This document shows, in pieces, positions 55,721 to 63,716 of a DNA stretch of 64,000 bases. The stretch is from Caldilineaceae bacterium. Lineage in GTDB: Bacteria > Chloroflexota > Anaerolineae > Caldilineales > Caldilineaceae. A program made the position numbers and the translations under genes. The first letter of the stretch is position 1. Each line of letters starts with the position of its first letter. The stretch is from NCBI GenBank assembly GCA_020433455.1, contig JAGRCP010000019.1, forward strand, positions 1 through 64,000. Direction: 5' to 3'. The notes under the pieces are model-generated. The model saw nothing but the letters and a program-made list of their open reading frames with translations, was not told where the DNA came from and did no database searches.

Positions 55721-56044
55721 TTAACGGCAGGGAAATACGGCCGCCTCCGGCGGCTGCCCGTTCCGCGCTTCGTTGAGGCCCTCATTCCGGCGCCCGGTTG
55801 TGCGGGGCGACTGCTCATGCAGTTCGATGTAGAGCGGGCGACGCCCGGCAACCTGTGTCGTCAGGCGTATGGCCGTCCGTTTCAAATCGTCGTCCGCTAC
55901 CCAACCCTGCAAAATCACGGCATCCCGCCGCGCAGTAACGCTGATTTGGGCCATCGCACCGCCCAATAGCGGATGACAAGCCAGGGCGTCCCGCACGCGC
56001 CAGGCCATTTGGGGATCGCTGGTTTTATGATGAATGCGCACCAT
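55721..56044 (-). CDS. BON-domain-like small protein
   Basis: A 107-residue protein. Residues about 15-80 look like a BON domain: RVRDALACHPLLGGAMAQISV, then DAVILQGWVADDDLKRTAIRLTTQVAGRRPLYIEL. BON domains bind phospholipids or polymers; here there is no signal peptide or other domain, so it may be cytoplasmic. GAGGAG stands 10 bases before the ATG. The gene ends 18 bases from the IS end, and its last 25 residues are not BON-like, so the original C-terminus may have been altered by that insertion. Confidence 0.6.
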   Translation of the reverse strand: MVRIHHKTSDPQMAWRVRDALACHPLLGGAMAQISVTARRDAVILQGWVADDDLKRTAIRLTTQVAGRRPLYIELHEQSPRTTGRRNEGLNEARNGQPPEAAVFPCR

Positions 56045-56183
56045 TCTTGTATTACTCCTCGGCGCTCTCTATTCTTCTACAATATCTAACCGACATTTCT
56101 CCTGTAAAAGTTACTGTACAGCCTCCGGGAGGTTTCTCTCCGGGAGCGGCGTATTTACCCCAAATCCTTCCGGAGGAACCTGT

Positions 56184-56354
56184 ATGGTTACCAGTAAAGA
56201 ACAGGAAGCGGCCTTCGTGTCGGGCCGCCCGGCAAATGTCAGCAGAACCCAGTCTACCAAATTCCTGTTTGCCTGCCGTAAGCGCGCCGTTTGCACTCTG
56301 TATGTGCAGATGGAGTATACTGCGAGGGGGCGGGCGGCAGGCAGCAAAATCTGA
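56184..56354 (+). CDS. Possible 56-residue small protein
   Basis: An ATG preceded by CGGAGGA at 6 bases opens a frame encoding MVTSKEQEAAFVSGRPANV and ending GRAAGSKI. No homology is recognised and there is no membrane segment. The unusually good ribosome site is the only support. Two CTCCGGGAG-type short palindromes lie just upstream (about 56121-56150). The rest of the 356-base gap before rmd shows nothing else. Confidence 0.25.
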   Translation: MVTSKEQEAAFVSGRPANVSRTQSTKFLFACRKRAVCTLYVQMEYTARGRAAGSKI

Positions 56355-56400
56355 CCCGTCGCCTGTTTGCTTGTAATCCGTTCTTTGCATCCGATCGGCC

Positions 56401-57363
56401 ATGCGCATATTTATTACCGGCATTGCGGGCTTTGCCGGCAGCCATTTAACCGAATATTTGCTTAGCGTCGCGGACGCGGACATCCACGGCGCGATCCACC
56501 GTCACAATCATCGCATCCAGCATCTGTTGGACCGCCTTACCCTGCACCGCGGCGACCTGCGCAATGCGCTCTGGGTGCGGGACCTGATCGAGTCAATCCG
56601 ACCGGACGCGGTTCTGCACCTGGCCGCATGGAGCGATGTGGGGGGCAGTTGGCAGCAACCATGGACTACCTATGAGCTGAACATCCAGTGTCAGCTCAAT
56701 TTGCTGGAAGCCGTGCGCCGGACCTGTCCCCGTGCGCCGGTAGTCGTTATCACGTCCAATGAGATCTACGGCCTGGTGCGACCCGACGATCTGCCCATTA
56801 ACGAAGAAACGCCTTTCCGGCCCAATAGCCCCTACGGCGTGAGCAAGGTAACCCAGGATGTTATGGCCTTCCAGTACTGGCAGAGCCACAATCTGCCGAC
56901 CCTGCGCATGCGCAGCTTTAACCACATCGGCCCCGGTCAGTCGGATGACTTTGCCGCCAGTTCCTTCGCCCGGCAGATTGCTGAAATCGAGGCCGGGCAG
57001 CGCGCGCCGGTCATGCACGTGGGCAATCTGAGCGCGCGGCGCGATTTCACCGACGTGCGCGACGTCGTACGCGCCTATTGGCTGGCGCTGCTGCACGGCG
57101 AACCCGGCTGCGCATACAATGTGGGCAGCGGCCGCAGTTACGCCGTTCAGGAAGTGTTGGATAAGCTTCTGGCCCTCACCGATGCGTCCATTACCCTGGA
57201 GACCGATCCGGCCCGCCTGCGGCCCAGCGATGTCCCCGTGAGCGTCTGCGACAACCGACGCCTTACCGCCGCCACCGGCTGGCGTCCCGACATCCCATTG
57301 GAACGTTCGCTGGCCGATCTGTTAAGCTATTGGCGAGGGCAAACGCACGGGGGCGATCTGTGA
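56401..57363 (+). CDS. rmd: GDP-6-deoxy-D-mannose reductase (GDP-4-keto-6-deoxy-D-mannose reductase)
   Basis: A 320-residue short-chain dehydrogenase of the extended type. NAD(P) motif TGIAGFAGSHL, catalytic region ITSNEIYG with Y-x3-K in SPYGVSK, and RSFNHIGPGQ. These fit RMD-type reductases rather than the epimerase-reductase Fcl. With GMD next door it would make GDP-D-rhamnose from GDP-mannose, a donor for surface polysaccharide or glycoprotein. No Shine-Dalgarno is evident. gmd starts 92 bases after the stop. Confidence 0.85.
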   Translation: MRIFITGIAGFAGSHLTEYLLSVADADIHGAIHRHNHRIQHLLDRLTLHRGDLRNALWVRDLIESIRPDAVLHLAAWSDVGGSWQQPWTTYELNIQCQLNLLEAVRRTCPRAPVVVITSNEIYGLVRPDDLPINEETPFRPNSPYGVSKVTQDVMAFQYWQSHNLPTLRMRSFNHIGPGQSDDFAASSFARQIAEIEAGQRAPVMHVGNLSARRDFTDVRDVVRAYWLALLHGEPGCAYNVGSGRSYAVQEVLDKLLALTDASITLETDPARLRPSDVPVSVCDNRRLTAATGWRPDIPLERSLADLLSYWRGQTHGGDL

Positions 57364-57455
57364 GGCGGGCGTACGCCGTCGCCGTTGCGTTTTATCCGTC
57401 CGAATCCGTACCGCGCGTCATCCGCGGACGATTGACATAGTTAAGGAGGAGAAGT

Positions 57456-58466
57456 ATGCGTACCGCATTGATTACCGGCGTAACCGGTCAGGACGGCAGT
57501 TATTTGGCCGAGTTTTTGTTGGAGCAGGGCTATCGGGTTGTAGGCATGGTGCGACGCACCAGCACCATCAACTTCGACCGCATCCAGCGCATTCAGGAGC
57601 AAATCGAAGTCGTTCAGGGCGATTTGCTGGACCAAATGAGCCTTATCGGCATTCTGCAGGAGTATAAGCCCCAGGAAGTCTACAATCTGGCTGCCCAGAG
57701 CTTTGTACCCACCAGCTTTACCCAGCCCGTCCTCACCGGTGAATTTACCGCGCTGGGCGTCACCCGTATGCTGGAAGCCATCCGCATTGTGGATCCGTCC
57801 ATTCGCTTTTACCAGGCCAGCAGCAGCGAAATGTTCGGCAAGGTGCTGGAAGTGCCCCAAACCGAGAAGACCCCCTTTTATCCCCGTAGTCCTTACGGCG
57901 TGGCCAAGGTTTACGGGCATTGGATCACCATCAACTACCGGGAAAGCTACGACATCCACGGTAGTTCCGGGATTCTCTTCAATCACGAAAGCCCCCGCCG
58001 GGGTCTGGAGTTCGTTACCCACAAAATTACCTACGGGGCTTCGCGCATCAAGCTGGGACTGGCTGATGAGCTGCGCCTGGGCAATCTGGAATCCCGGCGC
58101 GACTGGGGATATGCCGCAGACTACGTACGCGCCATGTGGCTCATGCTCCAGCAGGACGCGCCGGACGACTACGTGGTCGCAACGGGCGAAACCCACAGCG
58201 TGCGCGAGTTCGTGGAAGAGGCGTTCAGCTACCTGGATCTGGATTGGCAAGCGTACGTCGTCCAGGATCCCAAATTCTATCGTCCGGCTGAGGTGGACCT
58301 GCTGGTGGGCGATCCGGCCAAAGCCCGGGCAATTTTGGGTTGGGAACCGAGCGTCACTTTCCGGGAGTTGGTGCGCCTCATGATCGATGCGGATATGGAA
58401 GCGCTGCAAGCGGCATTAGCCAACGGAACGCTGGACGCGCGGCCGCTGGAGGCATTACACCGTTAG
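57456..58466 (+). CDS. gmd: GDP-mannose 4,6-dehydratase
   Basis: A 336-residue GMD. It converts GDP-D-mannose to GDP-4-keto-6-deoxy-D-mannose. Motifs: [13 protein letters not shown] (NADP binding), [34 protein letters not shown] with the active-site Glu, [12 protein letters not shown] with Tyr and Lys, [14 protein letters not shown] and [19 protein letters not shown]. The AAGGAGGAG site before the ATG is strong. The usual product branch here is GDP-D-rhamnose, given the adjacent rmd. Confidence 0.95.
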   Translation: MRTALITGVTGQDGSYLAEFLLEQGYRVVGMVRRTSTINFDRIQRIQEQIEVVQGDLLDQMSLIGILQEYKPQEVYNLAAQSFVPTSFTQPVLTGEFTALGVTRMLEAIRIVDPSIRFYQASSSEMFGKVLEVPQTEKTPFYPRSPYGVAKVYGHWITINYRESYDIHGSSGILFNHESPRRGLEFVTHKITYGASRIKLGLADELRLGNLESRRDWGYAADYVRAMWLMLQQDAPDDYVVATGETHSVREFVEEAFSYLDLDWQAYVVQDPKFYRPAEVDLLVGDPAKARAILGWEPSVTFRELVRLMIDADMEALQAALANGTLDARPLEALHR

Positions 58467-58515
58467 GGCGGCGCGGCCCAGTAGCGGAGTCAGAGGGGCG
58501 TTAGACGAGGAACAA

Positions 58516-59283
58516 ATGGCCAAAGTAGGGTTTCGGGTTTATCCGCAAACGAGCCGGGAAACAGAGCCGCCCGCGGTTTTGATCCATGGGGCGGGCGGGA
58601 ATTTTGCCCAATGGCCGCCCCAGGTCCGCCGGTTGCCGCAGATCACGGTCTACGCCTTGGATTTGCCCGGTCACGGCGATGCGCCGGGACCGGGCTGCAC
58701 GACTATTGACGGATATGCCGACGCCGTGCTGGCCTTTCTGGACGAGAACGAGCTGCCGCCCGCGGTCCTTGTCGGCCACTCCATGGGCGGAGCGGTCGTT
58801 CAGATGATGGCCCAACGCGCGCCCGAACGCGTCGCCGGCATAGCGCTCGTGGCAACGGGCGCACGCCTGCCCGTTTCGCCCGCGCTGCTGGACGGCCTGC
58901 GCACCGACTATGCCGCCGCCGTTCAACGCATGGGCGACTGGGTGTACGGTCCGGACATCGGCCCCGACCTGCGGGAGGATTTCAGCCGCAACCTGCTGAA
59001 GCAGGACCCGACTATACTCATTGGCGACTTTGTCGCTTGCGACAAGTTCGACGCGCGGGCCGATCTGCCCGGTTATACCATGCCCGCACTCATCATCGGC
59101 GGCGATCAGGACCGCATGACGCCGCCTCGCTTCAGTCGGGAACTGGGCGAACTGCTGCCCCATGCCCGGCTCCATATGCTGCCCGATACCGGCCACATGG
59201 TGATGACCGAACGGCCGAACCAGACAGCCCAGCTGCTCGCAAATTTCATCCAGGAAATCGGAACCGAATTGCGCGACGCATAA
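58516..59283 (+). CDS. Alpha/beta hydrolase
   Basis: A 255-residue alpha/beta-hydrolase fold enzyme. Oxyanion-hole motif LIHGAGGN, nucleophile elbow VGHSMGG (Ser near residue 92), acid in GGDQDRMTP and His in DTGHMVM. Length and motifs fit esterases and C-C hydrolases of the MhpC/BioH kind. GAGGAACAA precedes the ATG. Substrate unknown; it may be co-transcribed with gmd, 49 bases upstream. Confidence 0.87.
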   Translation: MAKVGFRVYPQTSRETEPPAVLIHGAGGNFAQWPPQVRRLPQITVYALDLPGHGDAPGPGCTTIDGYADAVLAFLDENELPPAVLVGHSMGGAVVQMMAQRAPERVAGIALVATGARLPVSPALLDGLRTDYAAAVQRMGDWVYGPDIGPDLREDFSRNLLKQDPTILIGDFVACDKFDARADLPGYTMPALIIGGDQDRMTPPRFSRELGELLPHARLHMLPDTGHMVMTERPNQTAQLLANFIQEIGTELRDA

Positions 59284-59326
59284 TCTGCCGCCTGCGCTCT
59301 GTTACCTGCCACTTGCCACCTGCCCC

Positions 59327-59920
59327 ATGGAACCACTACGCCTTTTCATCAGCGCTACCCGAGACCAGGAGGACAATCGGGCCGTCATTGCCCGGGCGCT
59401 GGCCAATCTGCCGGTCAGGGTCGGTGCGGAATTACGCCGCACGCCCGTTGAGGGGGTCAAGTATGACGACCTCTACGAGCGCATCGCCACGGTAGATCGC
59501 CTCTACTTTCTTTTGGGGCGGGACATCACCGCGCCCGCGGGCGCTGAGTGGGACCTGGCCTGGAAGCTGGAGCGGAGCCTCCTGCCCCTGCGCACGCCCG
59601 GCCCGCGTTCACCGGCCGGCGAAAAATTCCTCCGCCTGCTGCCCATGGGCTGGATTACCTTTCACAACACGACCGAACTAGACCGCATCATCCGCGCAGA
59701 CCTGATCGATCTGCTGCTCCATCCTGAAAATCGTTACGGTCTTACCCTCCTCGAGCATGAACGCCTGCGCGTCCTGCGCCGACAACTCTCCGACCAGCTA
59801 CGCGCCCGGACAGCATCACCCTACCCGGAAGAGGCCCCGGTTCTCCCCGATGGCGGCATAGGCGGGGGCGGCGCGCTTCTGGACGACGGTCGTCGCGCCG
59901 CAGAGTGGGAAGAAGAGTAG
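59327..59920 (+). CDS. Uncharacterised protein with a TIR/DUF4062-like N-terminal half
   Basis: A 197-residue protein. Residues 1-90 have the layout of DUF4062/TIR-like domains: strand LRLFISATRD, helix NRAVIARALANL, VGAELRRTPVEG, RIATVDRLYFLLG and AEWDLAWKLERSLLPL, where the Glu before the helix matches the position of the conserved Glu of such domains. The middle is helical and the last 30 residues are Gly/acidic low complexity. This is resemblance by eye, not a confident family call. It has no Shine-Dalgarno and follows the hydrolase by 43 bases. Confidence 0.6.
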   Translation: MEPLRLFISATRDQEDNRAVIARALANLPVRVGAELRRTPVEGVKYDDLYERIATVDRLYFLLGRDITAPAGAEWDLAWKLERSLLPLRTPGPRSPAGEKFLRLLPMGWITFHNTTELDRIIRADLIDLLLHPENRYGLTLLEHERLRVLRRQLSDQLRARTASPYPEEAPVLPDGGIGGGGALLDDGRRAAEWEEE

Positions 59921-59963
59921 ACGGAAGAATAGCCGTCAGTCGGTCCATCTCCCCAAGCATGCC

Positions 59964-61133
59964 ATGTCGCCATCCGCCGAAGCATTGCTGCGTCAAAATC
60001 AGACCGCGTTAGCGAACTTACAGCGCCGTCGGCAACTGATTGCCGGAGGATATATCATCGCGCTGCTGAGCACAGCTCTCTGCCTGTACGCGATCCAACC
60101 CGGCTACTCTGCTGCGGGCTGGCTGTTGGCAGCGCTCTGCTTTGCGGCGCGCCCACTATGGCTGCTCCAGCGCCATCTGACGGCTAATCATCGTCCCGAC
60201 GAGCCGCGCCTGTTGCCGAATCTGGGCTACGCCAATACCATCACCCTGGGGCGCGGCTGGCTCATTGCCGGACTGGGCGGGCTGCTGCTCGTGCCCAGGC
60301 TGACAGGAGCGTGGGCGTGGCTTCCCGCGGGCCTTTACGGGACAATTGTGGTGCTGGATGTAGCGGACGGCTACGTGGCTCGCCGCACCAACCACGTGAC
60401 GCGTCTGGGCGCAATTCTGGATATCGGGTTAGACGGCTGGGGGCTGCTGGCCGCCATTGCCGTGGCCGTACGCTATGGCCAATTGCCCCTCTGGTATCTG
60501 CCTCTGGCTTTTTCCCGGGAAGCATTTTTGGCCGGTCAATGGCGGCTGCATCGCCTGGGGCGGCCCGTCTACGCTTTAACGCCCAGCACTGAACGGCGTA
60601 TCATCGCCGGCCTGCAAATGGGCTTCCTCTGCATAGTGCTCATGCCTGCGGTCCGCCCGCCGATGACGACTATCGCGGCTGCGCTGTTTGGCACGCAGTT
60701 GCTGGCCAGCTTTGTCCGGGATTGGCTGGCGGTCAGCGGTGCAGTCGATCCGGCCGGAGCCGACTATATGCGTTGGCAACGCGCGGGGAGACGCGTTTTT
60801 AAAAGTTGGCTGCCGCTGATTGCCCGATTGAGCAGCGCCGGGGCGACGCTGCTCCTCCTCAAAGAACTGCTGCCGCATGTCGCCCATCAGCCCTCGCTCT
60901 GGGCGGCATGCGCGTGGGGCGCCATGGCTATGCTGCTCACGCTTGCCGGCATCTGGACGCGGTTAGGAGCGGGCGCGCTCCTGATCCTGACGCTCTGGCA
61001 TCAACAGGCGTTCGGCTTTGCCTGGCTGCCCGACGGCCTGCTTGCGATTAGCGCAATTCTGATCATCCAACTGGGCAGCGGACCATGGACCCTGCGCGCC
61101 GACGACGACAGCATGTGGTATCGACCCGGCTAG
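59964..61133 (+). CDS. CDP-alcohol phosphatidyltransferase with DoxX-like C-terminal membrane region
   Basis: A 389-residue membrane protein, twice the usual size. The CDP-OH-P transferase motif is complete: D-x2-DG-x2-AR-x8-G-x3-D-x3-D in LDVADGYVARRTNHVTRLGAILDIGLDG (split: residues about 132-158). Two helices precede it. From about residue 300, four more helices with LAGIWTRLGAGALLILTL and the closing GSGPWTLRADD resemble the C-terminus of DoxX proteins. The enzyme transfers a phospho-alcohol from a CDP donor to an acceptor alcohol; the lipid made is not known. The fusion is unusual. Confidence 0.8.
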   Translation: MSPSAEALLRQNQTALANLQRRRQLIAGGYIIALLSTALCLYAIQPGYSAAGWLLAALCFAARPLWLLQRHLTANHRPDEPRLLPNLGYANTITLGRGWLIAGLGGLLLVPRLTGAWAWLPAGLYGTIVVLDVADGYVARRTNHVTRLGAILDIGLDGWGLLAAIAVAVRYGQLPLWYLPLAFSREAFLAGQWRLHRLGRPVYALTPSTERRIIAGLQMGFLCIVLMPAVRPPMTTIAAALFGTQLLASFVRDWLAVSGAVDPAGADYMRWQRAGRRVFKSWLPLIARLSSAGATLLLLKELLPHVAHQPSLWAACAWGAMAMLLTLAGIWTRLGAGALLILTLWHQQAFGFAWLPDGLLAISAILIIQLGSGPWTLRADDDSMWYRPG

Positions 61134-61271
61134 AAAAAGGGCATTGGCGCAAAACGAGCCCGGTTGGCCGGGGCGTAACCTTGCGGCCGTCTCCAGCGTG
61201 TCACACAGGGGCGCCAGGCCCCAGTGCGGCGGGAATATCAAAATAACCTATGAAATATGGAGTAAATCCTG

Positions 61272-62093
61272 TTGAATTCTACTTTTCCCACTCGGATATT
61301 TCTACTGCTGGGCAGCGTCGGAATTGCGCTCTGCCTGCTTGCGCTCAGGGCCGAGCCGCTGGACGCCCAGTCCGGCGGGACAATCCCCGGTCCCGATCAG
61401 TTTTTACCCATTATTCGCAATCATGAAGCGCCGCCAGTCAGCTATGACGCGGTCAATGTTGACAACAGCGGCGGTTGTCAGCCCGACGGCCGGCCCGCGG
61501 CAGCTCACGGCGACCTGAACCTGGCTTTACGCGGCTATGAATCCGCGGCCGCGCCCCTGACGCTGGTGGAGTACAACGGCTCCACAGACGCCGACGCTCC
61601 CCAATTGCCGGGCCTCTTTTCAGACAGGCGCCTACCCGAATTTACCGGCGCCTATCAAATTTATGACTGGGATTGGGGCTGCGATGCGGACGGCTGTCGG
61701 GGTGAACTGCTCACCGAATGGCCGGTGACGCTGCTGGAGTTGGCGGCAACTCAGGGCGAGCCTCTCTCCATTCCGTCACGCGGGCCGCGAATTGACGGCG
61801 CTGACCACAAGGCGCTGGTCCTCTATGCAGAAGCGACGCGGCTCACCCTCGCGTACACGCGCCACGACAGCGCGGCTTGCGGCTACGTGATCCACCTGGA
61901 AGGACTGCGGGTCGAACCCTCGCTGGTCAGCTTCTATCAGGCGCTGGATCAAGCCGGCCGGTCTCAACTACCCGGCCTGGACAACGGCGAACGCCTGGGC
62001 GCGGCCCTGACCGCGTCACTCAAAGTTGCGGTGCGCGATACAGGACGCTTCATGGATCCCCGAGCGCGCAAAGACTGGTGGCAGGAGTATTAG
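61272..62093 (+). CDS. Secreted protein of unknown function
   Basis: A 273-residue exported protein with a signal peptide (membrane segment about 9-27, likely cut after LDAQS). It starts at TTG, with GGAG nine bases upstream; no ATG fits. Three Cys pairs suggest disulfides (QYDWDWGCDADGC-like region, SAACGYVIH). The C-terminal 100 residues, from LVLYAEATRLTLAYTRHDS to DTGRFMDPRARKDWWQEY, look like a compact conserved domain: the pattern RDTGRFMDPRARKDWW seems familiar from Chloroflexota exoproteins, but no function can be named. Confidence 0.7.
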   Translation: MNSTFPTRIFLLLGSVGIALCLLALRAEPLDAQSGGTIPGPDQFLPIIRNHEAPPVSYDAVNVDNSGGCQPDGRPAAAHGDLNLALRGYESAAAPLTLVEYNGSTDADAPQLPGLFSDRRLPEFTGAYQIYDWDWGCDADGCRGELLTEWPVTLLELAATQGEPLSIPSRGPRIDGADHKALVLYAEATRLTLAYTRHDSAACGYVIHLEGLRVEPSLVSFYQALDQAGRSQLPGLDNGERLGAALTASLKVAVRDTGRFMDPRARKDWWQEY

Positions 62094-62104
62094 GGGTTCA
62101 AAGA

Positions 62105-62166
62105 TCGAAGATTGAAGAGTAAAGATTGGATTTCCCCAATCTTCAATCTTCAATCTTTACTCTTCA
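62105..62166. repeat. Palindrome between convergent genes (GATTGAAGAGTAAAGATTG family, second copy)
   Basis: TGAAGAGTAAAGATTG (62113-62128) and its exact complement (62151-62166) enclose a second hairpin AAGATTGG-x6-CCAATCTT. The 20-base word AGATTGAAGAGTAAAGATTG is identical to one at 22585-22604. It sits between the ends of the secreted-protein gene and the HD gene. Confidence 0.8.
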
Positions 62167-62745
62167 CTCTCCCGCTACGCCCAGTTCTCCCGCGGCATCC
62201 TGCATGGCGCTGAGGACGCGCTGGACGTGTTCGTCAAAAGGTTCGCCCAGGTCTTCAATGTGGGCCAGGGTCTCGGGTCGGCTGATAGCCGCGGTGAAGG
62301 ATTTGTCCTTCCACTTCTTTTTCACGGACTTAAGCTTCACGCTGCGCAGGTCCCGATCCGGCCGTACGTACGAGCAGGCCAGAATGAGGCCGGTCAGTTC
62401 GTCGCAGGCCAGGAGGGTCTTGTCCAACCGGGTCTCGCTGGGTATGCCCAGAAAAGTAGCGTGGGCTTCCACGGCGTGGATCAACTCATCGGGATAGCCT
62501 TCAGCCCGAAAAAAGCGTAAGGCAGTTCGGGGATGACCGTTTTCCGTATCTTCCATGTCGCTGAAGCGCTCATAGTCCATATCATGCAGTAAACCGGTAA
62601 TTCCCCACAGCTCTTCATCTTCACCGTAATAGCGGGCATAGGCGCGCATGGCGGCTTCAACAGAGAGCATGTGGCGACGCAGGCTCTCTGATTCGACCCA
62701 TTCGTCGAGAAGGGCCAAGGCTTGCTCGCGGCTGGGTAAGGTCAT
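62164..62745 (-). CDS. HD-domain hydrolase
   Basis: A 193-residue metal-dependent phosphohydrolase-like protein. The HD fold is seen from residue 25: LRRHMLSVEAAMRAYA (first His), GITGLLHDMDYERF (HD pair), NGHPRTALRFF and HAVEAHATFLG, then a Asp in LLACDELTG. Such stand-alone HD proteins may cleave phosphomonoesters or nucleotides; substrate unknown. ATG 62745 with AAAGGAT upstream is preferred over 62781. It is divergent from birA. Confidence 0.85.
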   Translation of the reverse strand: MTLPSREQALALLDEWVESESLRRHMLSVEAAMRAYARYYGEDEELWGITGLLHDMDYERFSDMEDTENGHPRTALRFFRAEGYPDELIHAVEAHATFLGIPSETRLDKTLLACDELTGLILACSYVRPDRDLRSVKLKSVKKKWKDKSFTAAISRPETLAHIEDLGEPFDEHVQRVLSAMQDAAGELGVAGE

Positions 62746-62850
62746 AACGTCAATCCTTTCTGGTGATGGTCGGGTAAGCACATCATAAAACGAGAGGCGC
62801 GAAACCGAAAACGAAACGGAACAAAAATGGAGCGCGGCATTCTCTGCTGC

Positions 62851-62879
62851 TTGACCAAATTTCCCGGCTCGAGTACGCT
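62851..62879 (+). promoter_or_regulatory. Predicted promoter of birA, possibly leaderless
   Basis: TTGACC, 17 bases, TACGCT. The -35 is five of six; the -10 is weak (three of six). Start of transcription, about seven bases after the -10, would fall on the A of the birA ATG (62886), and no Shine-Dalgarno is present. Confidence 0.45.
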
Positions 62880-62885
62880 TGCCCT

Positions 62886-63716
62886 ATGGAGCCGAGAGCA
62901 AAGATCAACGTAGAGCGGGCGCAACAGGCGATGGCGAATTGGGCCATCGGCCATACGCTTTTGTATGCGTCGGAAGCAACCAGCACCATGGAACTCGCTC
63001 GTCAGATGAATCCGGCATCAGGAACGATCATAACGGTAGAAGAGCAGCATACAGGGCGAGGCCGCCTGGGCCGCACGTGGCAGGCCCCGTGGGGAGCCGG
63101 GCTGCTTTGCACAATCGTTTTACGCCCGCCGCTTCTGCCGCCCGAGCCGGGGATGATCATTATGGCCGCGGGGCTGGCCGTGGTAGACGCCATCGCCGCG
63201 GTCGCGCCCGCATTGGCGGCGCGTCTGGTCCTCAAATGGCCGAACGACGTTCTGATCGCGGGAGAGCCGGGAGCGGGCAAAACCGCGGGCCTCCTGCTGG
63301 AGGCGGCCTATCGAGAGACGCGGCAGGAAGAAGTCCTGCTGGGCATGGGCGTCAACGTCAGCCAGACGGCGGCGGAATTGCCGCCTCCCTCGCCCCGCGT
63401 GACGCCGGCGACCAGCCTTCTGTTGGCCGGAGCGGGCGAAATCGATCGAACGGACCTGCTGATCGCGCTCTGCCGCGCCTTGACCCTGCACCTGGATGAG
63501 AGTCGCAGTCGAGGCGATGCGCTGTTTGCGGCCTGGCGCGCCCGGCTCCAAACCCTGACGCAAATGGTTCAGGTTACCCAACCGGGACAAGGCGTGTTGA
63601 CCAGCGGTCGCGCCGTTGATGTCGCCCGGGACGGCAGCCTGATCATCCAGCAGGCGGACGGCACGCAGATGACAATTGCCTCGGGCGATGTCTCCCTGCG
63701 CCGGGAGACGACATGA
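62886..63716 (+). CDS. birA: Biotin-[acetyl-CoA-carboxylase] ligase
   Basis: A 276-residue biotin protein ligase of the class without an N-terminal DNA-binding domain. It activates biotin as biotinyl-AMP and attaches it to a Lys of carboxylase carrier proteins. Motifs: EATSTMELAR, the nucleotide loop HTGRGRLGRTWQAP, KWPNDVLI with the catalytic Lys, GLLLEA and GMGVNVSQ. A short SH3-like C-terminal domain is present (QPGQGVLTSGRAVDV, IASGDVSLRR). Its stop overlaps the next ATG (ATGA). Confidence 0.93.
   Translation: MEPRAKINVERAQQAMANWAIGHTLLYASEATSTMELARQMNPASGTIITVEEQHTGRGRLGRTWQAPWGAGLLCTIVLRPPLLPPEPGMIIMAAGLAVVDAIAAVAPALAARLVLKWPNDVLIAGEPGAGKTAGLLLEAAYRETRQEEVLLGMGVNVSQTAAELPPPSPRVTPATSLLLAGAGEIDRTDLLIALCRALTLHLDESRSRGDALFAAWRARLQTLTQMVQVTQPGQGVLTSGRAVDVARDGSLIIQQADGTQMTIASGDVSLRRETT

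Noticed and set aside
57432-57455. TTGACA just upstream of gmd as a -35 box
   Set aside because: Only 18 bases remain before the ATG, so no -10 and start can fit; the sequence overlaps the ribosome site.
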